Below are positions 32,861-40,825 of a stretch of DNA of 64,000 nt, piece by piece. Numbering within the stretch: position 1 is the stretch's first letter; each line of letters starts with the position of its first letter. The DNA is taken from assembly GCF_019083965.1 (NCBI RefSeq), contig NZ_JAHRCY010000012.1, forward strand, positions 62,001-126,000, written 5' to 3'. The translations under genes and the position numbers were made by a program. This DNA is from Catellatospora tritici. Its GTDB lineage: Bacteria > Actinomycetota > Actinomycetes > Mycobacteriales > Micromonosporaceae. The notes under the pieces were generated by a model, which was given only the letters and a program-made list of their open reading frames with translations, was not told the DNA's origin and searched no databases.

Positions 32861-33568
32861 GTGAAGGGTCTGATGTCGTTGGCTACCCGTGGCAGGCGCG
32901 CCGAGTCGCGGACACCGCTGAGCCGGGAACTGGTGCTGCGTACCGCGGTCAGGCTCGCCGACGAGGGCGGCATCGCGACCGTGACGATGCGTCGGCTCGC
33001 CGAGGAGCTCGGTGCCGAGGCGATGTCGCTCTACCACCACGTGGCCAACAAGGAGCAGATTCTCGACGGCGTCGTCGACGCGGTCACCGCGGAGATCAAC
33101 GAGGCTGTCGGGCACCTGCGTCTGCCGACGACCGGTGCGGCCTGGAAGGCCGCGGCGCGCGAGCGCATCCTCACCGCCCGGCAGGCGATGCTGCGCCACC
33201 CGTGGGCGCCCGCGGTGTTCGACACGCGCAAGGCCACCAGCCCCGAGGTGCTGCTCTACTTCGACGGCCTGATCGGCATCATGCGCGACGGCGGTTTCTC
33301 CAACGACCTGGCCCACCACGCGATGCACGCACTGGGCAGCCGGGCGTTGGGCTTCACCCAGGAGCTGTTCACCCCCGGCGACGGCCCGACCACGGGTGAG
33401 CCGGACCCGGTCGCGGTCGCCATGGCCCCCCGGCTGCCCAACCTCATCGGCATGCTGGCGGAGGTCGTGCACGACGATCCCGACTCGACGGTCGGCTGGT
33501 GCGACGACCAGACCGAGTTCGAGTTCGGGCTGGACATCATCCTGGACGGCCTCGACCGCCTGCGCTGA
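32861..33568 (+). CDS. TetR family regulator (TetR_C type)
   Basis: 235 residues from a GTG at 32861; the ATG at 32873 is an alternative with GAAGGG upstream. A TACGAT hexamer (32846-32851) 9 nt before the GTG would give a leaderless mRNA. The helix-turn-helix (about 20-65: GIATVTMRRLAEELGAEAMSLYHHVANKEQI) is followed by the C-terminal domain typical of tetracycline-repressor-like proteins (AARERILTARQAMLRHPWAPAV, ...FEFGLDIILDGLDRL). The three operator-like boxes just downstream, before the oxidoreductase gene, are a likely target. Confidence 0.9.
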   Translation: MKGLMSLATRGRRAESRTPLSRELVLRTAVRLADEGGIATVTMRRLAEELGAEAMSLYHHVANKEQILDGVVDAVTAEINEAVGHLRLPTTGAAWKAAARERILTARQAMLRHPWAPAVFDTRKATSPEVLLYFDGLIGIMRDGGFSNDLAHHAMHALGSRALGFTQELFTPGDGPTTGEPDPVAVAMAPRLPNLIGMLAEVVHDDPDSTVGWCDDQTEFEFGLDIILDGLDRLR

Positions 33569-33617
33569 CCGCGCTCCACTCCGCGTCTGTCGGCGATCCA
33601 TCACCCGCCTTGACTCC

Positions 33618-33662
33618 CTTACGGCGTAAGGCTACCTTACGGCGTAAGACTTACTACGTAAG
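33618..33662. promoter_or_regulatory. Three tandem CTTAC-N3-GTAAG operator-like palindromes
   Basis: CTTACGGCGTAAG (33618-33630), CTTACGGCGTAAG (33636-33648) and CTTACTACGTAAG (33650-33662) lie between the TetR gene and the oxidoreductase start at 33677. The first two boxes are identical, 18 nt apart start to start, and the third is 14 nt on, overlapping the likely promoter and ending 15 nt before the start codon. Confidence 0.75.
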
Positions 33663-33676
33663 GTCAGGAGTTTTCG

Positions 33677-34663
33677 ATGAAGGCATATCTGCTCGGCTCC
33701 TTCGGGCCGCCGGAGAACCTGCAGCTCAGCGAGGTCGAGGCGCCGGTGCCCGGCCAGGGCGAAGTGCTGGTCCGGGTCCGGGCGACCTCGATCAACCCGT
33801 ACGACTGGCACCACATGCGCGGCGAGCCCGTCATCGCGCGATACATGGGCAATGGGCTCGGGCGCCGCCCCACCCGTCCGATCATCGGCTGCGACGTGGC
33901 GGGCGAGGTCGCGGCGGTCGGACCCGGCGTCACCCGCTTCCGCCCCGGCGACGCGGTCTACACCCTCGTCTCCCACGGAGCCTTCGCCGAGTACGTCCGC
34001 GTGGCCGAGACCCAGCTCGCCACCAAACCGCAGCTCCTGACCTTCGAGCAGGCGGCCACGGTGCCGATGGCCGCGGTGACGGCGCTGGTGGCGTTGCGCG
34101 ACAACGCCAAGACCGAGGCCGGGCAGCGGATCCTCGTCAACGGGGCCTCCGGCGGCGTCGGCACGTTCGCGGTACAACTTGCCCGCGCCTTCGGAGCCGA
34201 GGTCACCGGCGTCTGCAGTGGACGCAACGTCGAGCTGGTCCGGTCCATCGGGGCCGCCCAGGTCATCGACTACACGACGCAGAGCTTCACCCGCTCCGCC
34301 CGGGGCTTCGACGCTCTGATCGACATAGCGGGCAGCCCGTCGGTGTGGGCGGCCCGCCGGGTACTGCGGCCCGGGGGCGCCTACGTCGTGGTCGGCGGCG
34401 ACGCCGGGCGCTGGGTCCGGCCGGTCGACCACCTGATCGCCGCCACCGCCATGGGCAAGCTGTCCAGGCAGCCGGTGGCCGTGACCGACGTCGGCATCGG
34501 CGCCGACAGCGCCCGCAACCTGGCCGAGCTCACCGCGCTGATCGACAGCGGCAAGGTCACCCCGGTCGTCGCCCGCCGCTACCCGTTCGCCGAACTGCCC
34601 GACGCCGTGCGCTTCGTCGAGCAGGGGCACGCGCCGGGCAAGGTCGTGGTGACCGTCGAATGA
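33677..34663 (+). CDS. NAD(P)-dependent quinone/alkene oxidoreductase (MDR, zinc-free)
   Basis: 328 residues, AGGAG upstream of the ATG. Medium-chain dehydrogenase fold: a GroES-like N-domain (MKAYLLGSFGPPENLQL, VRVRATSINPYDWHHMRGE) and a Rossmann domain with the cofactor motif VNGASGGVGTFAVQLA (about 155-170). There are no structural or catalytic zinc ligands, so it belongs to the quinone oxidoreductase-like branch that reduces quinones or activated alkenes. Regulation is probably by the TetR protein upstream through the triple operator. The 3' end is partly duplicated in tandem (34649-34720). Confidence 0.9.
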   Translation: MKAYLLGSFGPPENLQLSEVEAPVPGQGEVLVRVRATSINPYDWHHMRGEPVIARYMGNGLGRRPTRPIIGCDVAGEVAAVGPGVTRFRPGDAVYTLVSHGAFAEYVRVAETQLATKPQLLTFEQAATVPMAAVTALVALRDNAKTEAGQRILVNGASGGVGTFAVQLARAFGAEVTGVCSGRNVELVRSIGAAQVIDYTTQSFTRSARGFDALIDIAGSPSVWAARRVLRPGGAYVVVGGDAGRWVRPVDHLIAATAMGKLSRQPVAVTDVGIGADSARNLAELTALIDSGKVTPVVARRYPFAELPDAVRFVEQGHAPGKVVVTVE

Positions 34664-34720
34664 GCGCTCTGCCCAGGTAGAAGTGTGACCGTCGAATAAG
34701 CGCTCTACCCAGGTTGAAGC
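34649..34720 (+). repeat. Tandem duplication of the 3' end of the oxidoreductase gene
   Basis: Two 36-nt copies (34649-34684 and 34685-34720) match at 32 of 36 positions. The first contains the last codons and stop of the oxidoreductase (VTVE, TGA); the second repeats VTVE with a TAA. Both contain AGCGCT. The copies are adjacent without a spacer. Confidence 0.8.
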
Positions 34721-34721
34721 C

Positions 34722-34802
34722 CTAGAAGGCCGCCGTGAACCGTTCGATCGTCCGCGCGGGCACGCCCGTCACTCGCGCGACGTCCCCAGCGGCGCTGGTC
34801 AT
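34722..34802 (-). pseudogene. C-terminal remnant of an NmrA/NAD(P)-binding family gene
   Basis: A 26-codon frame (MTSAAGDVARVTGVPARTIERFTAAF, longer in the reading frame but only this part is informative) resembles the last residues of NmrA-type NAD(P)-binding proteins, which end in D-x-x-R-V-T-G-x-P-A-R-T...AAF. The rest of the gene is missing: upstream, on the reverse strand, lies the complete VOC gene. Probably a deletion remnant. Confidence 0.4.
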
Positions 34803-34839
34803 GGCGGACCGTGCGCACGGCCGGTTCCCGAAGCGCCGG

Positions 34840-35283
34840 TCACACGACGCAGAACTCGTTGCCCTCCGGGTCCGCCAGCGTCGCCGCGTAGTGGTCGACC
34901 GTGTCGCCGTCATGTCGGTACAGCACGGTGGCGCCGAGCCGCACCAACTGCTCCACCTTGGCGTCGACCCGTTGGCGGCGGATCGCCACCGGAACCGAGC
35001 GACCACCACCGACCAGCACGTCGAGATGCAGCCGGTTCTTGAGTGTCTTCTGCTCAGGCACGATCTGGAACCAGATGGCGGGCCCGCCACCGGCTGGATC
35101 GACGAGCCGGTCGGCGCAGTCGCCGTCGCCGAGCTCCTCGGCCGGCACACCCACACTCAAGTAGAAATCCCGCCAGGTGGCGTGCCCCTCGGGCGGATCC
35201 TGCGCGCGATAACCCAGCGCGGCTGCCCAGAAGCCAACCAGGCGCGCAGGGTCGGCACAGTCGATGGTGAGCTGAAACCCCAT
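34840..35283 (-). CDS. VOC (glyoxalase/bleomycin-resistance fold) protein
   Basis: 147 residues, ATG at 35283. Two beta-alpha-beta-beta-beta modules are apparent: MGFQLTIDCADPARLVGFWAAALGY at the start, and RLHLDVLV...VDAKVEQLVRLGATVLYRH...YAATLADPEGNEFCVV at the end. The pattern (FW.AALGY, DPEGNEFCV) is the Glyoxalase_6-like VOC subgroup common in actinobacteria. Metal ligands are probably His and Glu, but the substrate is unknown. Convergent with the oxidoreductase block and next to an MFS exporter gene in the same direction. Confidence 0.9.
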   Translation of the reverse strand: MGFQLTIDCADPARLVGFWAAALGYRAQDPPEGHATWRDFYLSVGVPAEELGDGDCADRLVDPAGGGPAIWFQIVPEQKTLKNRLHLDVLVGGGRSVPVAIRRQRVDAKVEQLVRLGATVLYRHDGDTVDHYAATLADPEGNEFCVV

Positions 35284-35346
35284 GGGCGAGATCCTGCCCC
35301 AAGGGCCCGACAGTTTCCGGACCAGTCGGGCGCGGCCCGCTCACGC

Positions 35347-36528
35347 TCAGGCCGTGACGCGACCGGCCGCCGTCGGCCTCGTGCCCAGCACATACAGGGC
35401 CATCCCGACCGCGACCAGGGCCACGCCCAGCGGCGGGATCCCGCCCAGACCCCACGTGTCCAGCGTGAACGCACCGACCAGGGCGCCACCGGCAACCCCG
35501 ACGTTGTACGCGCTGGCGTTGATCCCCGACGCCTGCTCGGTGTGCTGCGGCGCCACCGTCAAGGTCGCGGCCTGCATGAAGATCGGCAGCAGGCCCATCC
35601 CGAACCCGAACAGGATCACCGCCGTCACCGCCGCCCAGCCGGCACTGCCCTGCCACCACAGCAGCACCAGCGCCGTCGCCAGCAGCCCGCCCGCGACGAC
35701 GACTCCGGCGCGCAGGCGTCGGTCGGCGACCCAACCGGCGATCGGCAGCATCAGCGTTCCCGCCAGCCCATTGGCGAACAGGACCGGCGCGATCTGGGTC
35801 TCGCGCAGCCCGGCGTGGTGCAGCAGCGGGGCCGTGTAGGTGATCATCAGGTACGCCCCGAGCATGGTCACCGCGGTCATCGCCACGATCGGCGGGAAGC
35901 TGGCCACCCGCAGCACCTCCCGCATCGGCGTACGGACCTCGGCACTGCTGCCCGGCACCTGCGGCAGCAGCCACCACGCCAGCAGGGTGAGCCCCACCGC
36001 GACCGCCGTCAGCAGCGCGAACGCGACACGCCAGCCCAGCGCGGTGCCGAGGCTGGTGCCCGCGGGCACCCCGATCAGCACCGCCATGCTGCCACCGGAG
36101 GAGACCACGGTGACCGCCCGGCCGACCTGGTCCGGGCGCACCAGGCGCGCGGCGAACCCGCCGACGACCGCCCAGAACAGCCCGTGGGTGACCCCGCCGA
36201 GCAGCCGCGCCGCGAACGCGACCGGGTAGTTGGGGGCCACCAGCATGATCGCATTGCTGGCCGTGTACGCCGCCAGCGCCGCCACCAGCAGTCGCTTGCG
36301 CGGCATCCGCGCGGTGAGGGTGCCCAGCGGGGCGGCGAACAGCGCCACCATCGCCGCGTAGCCGGTGACCAGCAGTCCGAGCCGGGACGGGGACACCCCC
36401 AGGTCCCGACTCATCCCCAGCAGCAGCCCGGTCGGGACCAGTTCCGTGGTCACCGACACGAAGACGGCCAGACTCAGCAGCAGCAACGATGGCCAGGGCC
36501 ACGACGACTTGCGGATCACGCGCGGCAT
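35347..36528 (-). CDS. MFS transporter, AraJ-like sugar/drug exporter
   Basis: 393 residues, twelve helices. TTELVPTGLLLGMSRDLGVS, GYAAMVALFAAPLGTLTARMPRKRLLV and LGGVTHGLFWAVVGG match the AraJ/YdhP subgroup of the DHA1 family, which exports sugars or small drugs. ATG at 36528. It is the upstream neighbour of the VOC gene in the same direction (63-nt gap), a pairing seen in detoxification units. No regulator is adjacent. Confidence 0.9.
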   Translation of the reverse strand: MPRVIRKSSWPWPSLLLLSLAVFVSVTTELVPTGLLLGMSRDLGVSPSRLGLLVTGYAAMVALFAAPLGTLTARMPRKRLLVAALAAYTASNAIMLVAPNYPVAFAARLLGGVTHGLFWAVVGGFAARLVRPDQVGRAVTVVSSGGSMAVLIGVPAGTSLGTALGWRVAFALLTAVAVGLTLLAWWLLPQVPGSSAEVRTPMREVLRVASFPPIVAMTAVTMLGAYLMITYTAPLLHHAGLRETQIAPVLFANGLAGTLMLPIAGWVADRRLRAGVVVAGGLLATALVLLWWQGSAGWAAVTAVILFGFGMGLLPIFMQAATLTVAPQHTEQASGINASAYNVGVAGGALVGAFTLDTWGLGGIPPLGVALVAVGMALYVLGTRPTAAGRVTA

Positions 36529-36643
36529 CCTTCAGCACCGCGCGGCACGCGCGCAAACGCGTTCCCACCGGCGCGAGCGCCGGAAGCGACCGCCCGGGGG
36601 CAGCAGCTTCCAGCGCTCGCATGGTGCGCGGGTGACCCTCCCG

Positions 36644-37078
36644 TCAGGACTTGGCGGGCACCGGAAGCTGGGTCGGACCGTTCGGATCCGGCAGCACCGG
36701 CAGGCCGTCCCCGCCCGGCACGGGCCAGACCTCCACGCCGGGCGGAACCGGGCGGCCCGGCCCGCCCTGCGGCACCGGATACACCCGCCGCGGCCCTCGC
36801 TCGTCGCCGTCACGTCGGAAGTGGTCGCCCCGGTCGTGCCGCCGGAAGTCGCCCCGATCGTCGCCGTGGTGGGCCACCGCGACCACGGCCGCCCCGACGC
36901 ACGCGGTGCAGACCGCTCCGGCCAGGAACGCCCCCGCCAGCGCCAGCACGACCCGACCCGACGGGCGCCGCGACGCCGCCGGACGGACGGGCTCGGCGGC
37001 GGGCGGCGGCGCGGGCGGTGCGGGCGCCGCGACCACGGTGGGGTCTTCGTCTGCTGCCTTGTCAGGCTCTGTCGTCAT
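36644..37078 (-). CDS. Small single-pass membrane protein with His/Asp-rich and Pro-rich tail
   Basis: 144 residues from the ATG at 37078. A disordered acidic/Pro N-terminus (about 1-40) is followed by one membrane helix (VVLALAGAFLAGAVCTACVGAAV) and an exterior tail: HHGDDRGDFRRHDRGDHFRR followed by PVPQGGPGRPVPPG. The His/Asp-rich stretch could bind metal. The gene lies 23 nt downstream of the MprB-like kinase gene in the same direction, so it may be an accessory target or sensor partner. No family is recognised. Confidence 0.7.
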   Translation of the reverse strand: MTTEPDKAADEDPTVVAAPAPPAPPPAAEPVRPAASRRPSGRVVLALAGAFLAGAVCTACVGAAVVAVAHHGDDRGDFRRHDRGDHFRRDGDERGPRRVYPVPQGGPGRPVPPGVEVWPVPGGDGLPVLPDPNGPTQLPVPAKS

Positions 37079-37101
37079 GCAGCACACGGTCGCGCGGCGA
37101 G

Positions 37102-38502
37102 CTAAAACGCGCCACCCTCTTGGATAAGAAAATGCGATGAGTTCGACGGCAGCAGCACGCGCAGCAGCGCCCCGCCCTCCGGCGCCCCCTCGGCGGTGAC
37201 GGCGCCGCCGTGCTGCGCCACCGTCTGCGCCACGATCGCCAGGCCCAGCCCTGATCCCGGCATCGACCGTGCGGCCGGAGCCCGGTAGAACCGCTCGAAC
37301 ACCCGAGGTCGGTCCGCCTCGTCGATCCCCGGCCCGTCGTCGGCGACGGTCAGCTCGATCAGCTCCCCGTCCGCGCGCAGCCGCACCCGCACCCGGCCGC
37401 CGGGCGGGCTCCACTTCGCGGCGTTGTCCAGCAGGTTGAGCACCATCCGCTCCAGCGCGGCCGGACGGCCGACCAACCCGGCCGAGACCACGTCGACGTC
37501 GATCGGCACGCTCGCCCGCACGCGGCAGCGATCGACGGCGGCGGCGACCACGTCGGCCAGGTCGACCGACTCAGCCAGCTCGGCGCTGGTCTCCTCCCGC
37601 GCCAGGTCCACCAGCTCGTTGGTGAGCTGGGTCAGCTCCACCACCTGGGTCTGCAGGTCCTGCATGAGCCGGGCGCGGTCCTGCGGTGGCAGCACCCGGC
37701 CAGAGGACGGTTCCTGCTCGGCGCGGGCCAGCAGCTCGATGTTGGTACGCAGACTCGTCAGCGGCGTACGCAGCTCGTGTCCGGCGTCCTCGACCAGCGC
37801 CCGCTGCGCCGCCCGCGACTCGGTCAACGCGCCGAGCATCCGGTTGAACGCCCGCGACAGCCGCGCCACCTCGTCCTGCCCGTGTACCGGGATCGCGGTG
37901 AGCAGGTCGCCGGTCTCGGTGACCCGCTCCACGGCGCCGGTCAGCTGGTGGATCGGGGCCAGCCCGGCGCGGGCCACACTGCGTCCGAGCAGCGCCGCCA
38001 GCGCCACCCCGCCGAGGCAGCCGACCGCCAGCAGCGCCGCGAGCCGGGCCAGGGTGTGCTGCACGGGTTCGAGCGGCTGGGCCATCTGGACGGCGCCGCC
38101 ACCGGACACCGGCACCGTCATCATCCGAAGCTGCGCGCCGTCGACGTGGATGATCTCGATACGGCGTCCGGCCCGGCCGGTCGCCACGGCGAGCGCGCCG
38201 TCGGTGACCGGCAGCGCCGGGGCGTACGGCCGCCCGTCAGGGCTGAGTACCTGCCAGCGGGGCCCGAGGTCGCTCTCGTCGAAGCCGTGTCGCTGCCTCG
38301 ACGGCACCGGCACGGGGCCGGGCAGTTGGACGATCCAGCGCTCCGGCTCAGTGGCCACGGTCCGGGCGTCGCTGGCCAGTTGGGCGTCGAGCTGCCGGTA
38401 CAGCTCCTCGCGGACCAGCACGAACGCCAGCGCGCTGACGCCGACGACCGCCACCGCGACCGCCCCGGCCGCGATGGTGCCCAGACGGGTCGTGAGGTTC
38501 AC
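37102..38502 (-). CDS. Sensor histidine kinase, MprB-like
   Basis: 466 residues from a GTG at 38502 overlapping the response regulator stop (GTGA). Two membrane helices (about 7-29 and 155-180) flank an extracytoplasmic sensor domain. HAMP (about 182-235) is followed by the H-box [15 protein letters not shown] (His near 240), N-box [15 protein letters not shown] and GSGLGLAIV. The sequence and pairing resemble MprB of actinobacteria, which monitors envelope stress. The C-terminus ends in an unusual hydrophobic tail ([12 protein letters not shown]). Confidence 0.93.
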   Translation of the reverse strand: MNLTTRLGTIAAGAVAVAVVGVSALAFVLVREELYRQLDAQLASDARTVATEPERWIVQLPGPVPVPSRQRHGFDESDLGPRWQVLSPDGRPYAPALPVTDGALAVATGRAGRRIEIIHVDGAQLRMMTVPVSGGGAVQMAQPLEPVQHTLARLAALLAVGCLGGVALAALLGRSVARAGLAPIHQLTGAVERVTETGDLLTAIPVHGQDEVARLSRAFNRMLGALTESRAAQRALVEDAGHELRTPLTSLRTNIELLARAEQEPSSGRVLPPQDRARLMQDLQTQVVELTQLTNELVDLAREETSAELAESVDLADVVAAAVDRCRVRASVPIDVDVVSAGLVGRPAALERMVLNLLDNAAKWSPPGGRVRVRLRADGELIELTVADDGPGIDEADRPRVFERFYRAPAARSMPGSGLGLAIVAQTVAQHGGAVTAEGAPEGGALLRVLLPSNSSHFLIQEGGAF

Positions 38503-39188
38503 AGCGGCGTCTCCCGCAGCACGTAGCCGACCCCGCGTACGGTGTGCAGCAGCCGGGCCTGCCCGTCGGCCTCCAACTTGCGGCGCAGGTAGCCGAGGTA
38601 GACGTGCAGGCTGTTGGAGCCCTCGCCGAAGTCGTAGCCCCAGACCTGCTCGAACAGGGCGGTGCGGGTGAGCACCTGGCGCGGGTGGCGCAGGAACACC
38701 TCCAGGATGCTGAACTCCGTACGGGTGAGCCGCAGCGGCTGCCCGGCGAAGGTCACCTCGCGGGTGACCGGGTTCATCGCGATGCCCGCGAAGCGCAGCA
38801 CCTCCTCGGCGACGCCCGCGGCGCTGAGCACCGCACGGCGCAGCAGGGCGCGCAGCCGGGCCAGCAGTTCCTGCAAGGCGAAGGGTTTGACCAGGTAGTC
38901 GTCGGCACCCGCGTCGAGTCCGGCCACCCGGTCGCCGACGCTGTCGCGGGCGGTGAGCATCAGCACGGGCACCACGATGCCGCGTTCGCGCAGCGTCTGG
39001 CACACCTGGACGCCGTCGACGCCGGGCATCATCACGTCCAGGACGACGGCGTCGGGTTCGGCGTCGGCGATCGCGGCCAGCGCCTCGATGCCGTCGGCGG
39101 CGGTGTCCACCGCGTAGCCCTCGAACCGCAGGCTGCGCGCGAGCGAGTCGCGGACCGCCGCGTCGTCGTCGACCACCAAGATCCGCAC
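38499..39188 (-). CDS. Response regulator, OmpR/PhoB family, MprA-like
   Basis: 229 residues, GTG at 39188. Receiver domain (1-120) with the acidic pocket DDD and phospho-acceptor Asp51 in [15 protein letters not shown] and [13 protein letters not shown]. The winged-helix output domain (about 130-225) has [22 protein letters not shown] and [25 protein letters not shown]. It is co-translated with the kinase. The 250-nt gap to the divergent M23 gene may hold an autoregulated promoter. Confidence 0.95.
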   Translation of the reverse strand: MRILVVDDDAAVRDSLARSLRFEGYAVDTAADGIEALAAIADAEPDAVVLDVMMPGVDGVQVCQTLRERGIVVPVLMLTARDSVGDRVAGLDAGADDYLVKPFALQELLARLRALLRRAVLSAAGVAEEVLRFAGIAMNPVTREVTFAGQPLRLTRTEFSILEVFLRHPRQVLTRTALFEQVWGYDFGEGSNSLHVYLGYLRRKLEADGQARLLHTVRGVGYVLRETPL

Positions 39189-39330
39189 GCCGTCCTCCTC
39201 GGGCCAGCCACATCCTCGCCGCCGCGGATAAGAGGACGCGAAGCGAAACCTAAGAACTGCGGCGCCATGGTACGCAGCCCGGCCACCCGGCCCGCCACGA
39301 CCTGCCCCGGTACGCCCGCCCCCGTACGCG

Positions 39331-39359
39331 TTGCATCGTTAAATCTATGTTTTTAAGAT
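39331..39359 (+). promoter_or_regulatory. Promoter of the M23 peptidase gene
   Basis: TTGCAT (39331-39336), 17-nt AT-rich spacer, TAAGAT (39354-39359), about 80 nt before the ATG at 39440. This is one of the few AT-rich stretches in the window. Confidence 0.6.
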
Positions 39360-39439
39360 TATGGCTCGAATGTGTCGGCGACCGCCGACCGCCAGGCCGG
39401 GTGCGCCACACCCCAGCGCCCGGCGCGAAGGAGGCCCCC

Positions 39440-40612
39440 ATGACCCGAACCCTCCGCCTGAGCATCGGCGGCCTGCTGGCCGCCTGCCTCACCGCCATGG
39501 CACCGCCCGCCGCCCATGCCGGTCCCGCCGACCTCGGCAGCACTGTGACGGCCAGGCTGCAGACCTACGCGAAAGCCGCCGACCAGCGCGGCCTCGCCCC
39601 GACCGCCCAGGTCAACGTGCTGCGCCAGAGCGCGTCCGGCTGGGCGTTCGGCTCGGCCGTGCTCACCGCGTCGCACACCGAGGACGCCCATCCGCTCGGC
39701 TGGCTGTTCCTCGCCCGCCGTGACGCCGGGACCTGGCAGGTCGCGTTCGAGGGCGAACCGGCGTTCGCGCGGCTCAGCCAGCAGACGCCGCTGGCCGACA
39801 CCACGGAGAAGCGCCTGTTCGGCCAGTTGGGCGGCAACGCACCGGCCTTCGCGGGCGGCGACTACCGCACCGGCATGCGCCTGCCGTTCGCGGTGGGCCA
39901 GTCCTGGTACATGGCGGGCGGCCCGCACGGCTGGGCCGGGAGCGACACCCCGTACAGCTCGATCGACCTGTCCGGCGGTGACGGCCGGGTGCTCGCGGCA
40001 CGGGCCGGCACCGCGTACACGATGTGCGGCAACGGCAAAGGCTGGATCCGCGTGATCCACGACCGCGGCTACGCGACCGACTACTACCACCTGTTCAACA
40101 ACATCGCCGCCAACGGACTGGCGGTGTCCGAGGGCACTTTCCTGGGCAACACCGGCACCGACGTCTCCTGCGGCGGCTCGGCCAACGGCGCCCACGTCCA
40201 CTTCGCCCTGCGCCAGAACTCCGCGTACGTCGCGGTCTCCGGGCACAACTACGGCAAGTGGGTGCTCAGCCAGGGCGGCTCGGCCTACGCCGGGTACGCG
40301 CTGCACGGCAGCACCCAGGTCAACGCAGGGGGTGCCCTCTACAACTACGGCGCCCTCGCCCTGAACCAGGGCATCGTCGACACGTTCGGCGGCGGCACCG
40401 TCAACCGCCGATCCGGGCCGGGCACCGGCTACGCCGTGGTCGGGTCGATCGCCGACGGCGCCACCTTCACCGTGGCGTGCTCGGCCAACGGCACCTCGCA
40501 CACCGGCCGCTGGGGCACCACCGCACTGTGGAACAGGATGTCCGACGGCACCTGGATCAGCGACGCCTTCGCCTGGACCGGCATGTCCGGCCCGATCAAC
40601 GGCTGGTGCTGA
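39440..40612 (+). CDS. Secreted M23 (LasA/lysostaphin-fold) metallopeptidase
   Basis: 390 residues from the ATG at 39440 (GAAGGAGG upstream). The signal peptide ends near PAAHA. The catalytic M23 domain has GWAGSDTPYSSIDLSGGDG with the first zinc ligands His and Asp, and ANGAHVHFALRQN with the HxH pair. The closest layout is the LasA-type subgroup. A C-terminal SH3-like repeat (TVNRRSGPGTGYAVVGSIADG) follows. It would cleave peptidoglycan cross-bridges, for wall remodelling or lysis of competitors. The divergent MprAB-like system suggests envelope-stress control, but this is inference. Confidence 0.88.
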   Translation: MTRTLRLSIGGLLAACLTAMAPPAAHAGPADLGSTVTARLQTYAKAADQRGLAPTAQVNVLRQSASGWAFGSAVLTASHTEDAHPLGWLFLARRDAGTWQVAFEGEPAFARLSQQTPLADTTEKRLFGQLGGNAPAFAGGDYRTGMRLPFAVGQSWYMAGGPHGWAGSDTPYSSIDLSGGDGRVLAARAGTAYTMCGNGKGWIRVIHDRGYATDYYHLFNNIAANGLAVSEGTFLGNTGTDVSCGGSANGAHVHFALRQNSAYVAVSGHNYGKWVLSQGGSAYAGYALHGSTQVNAGGALYNYGALALNQGIVDTFGGGTVNRRSGPGTGYAVVGSIADGATFTVACSANGTSHTGRWGTTALWNRMSDGTWISDAFAWTGMSGPINGWC

Positions 40613-40625
40613 CCGGCACCACCCG

Positions 40626-40662
40626 CGCCCCAGACCTTTCGGCTTCCCGAGGATCTGGGGCG
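40626..40662 (+). terminator. Hairpin after the M23 gene
   Basis: CGCCCCAGA (40626-40634) and TCTGGGGCG (40654-40662) pair perfectly 14 nt after the stop; a small inner stem is possible in the 19-nt loop. Confidence 0.55.
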
Positions 40663-40825
40663 TATCGGCGTCTGTGTCCGGTACGGGCGGGGTGTTACTC
40701 CTGCGCGGTAGGCGTGCCCATGTTCACCGGCCTCGATTTCCGATACGCGCGAATTGCTCGCTTTCAGGTTTTTGTCGGATAGGCTGGCGGCTCATGTGCC
40801 ACCAGCCGACGCCGGAGGAGGCGAT

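Noticed and set aside
39189-39439. Riboswitch (ydaO-type) ahead of the M23 peptidase, as in many actinobacterial peptidoglycan hydrolases
   Set aside because: The leader after the predicted promoter is only about 75 nt and shows no recognisable ydaO core.
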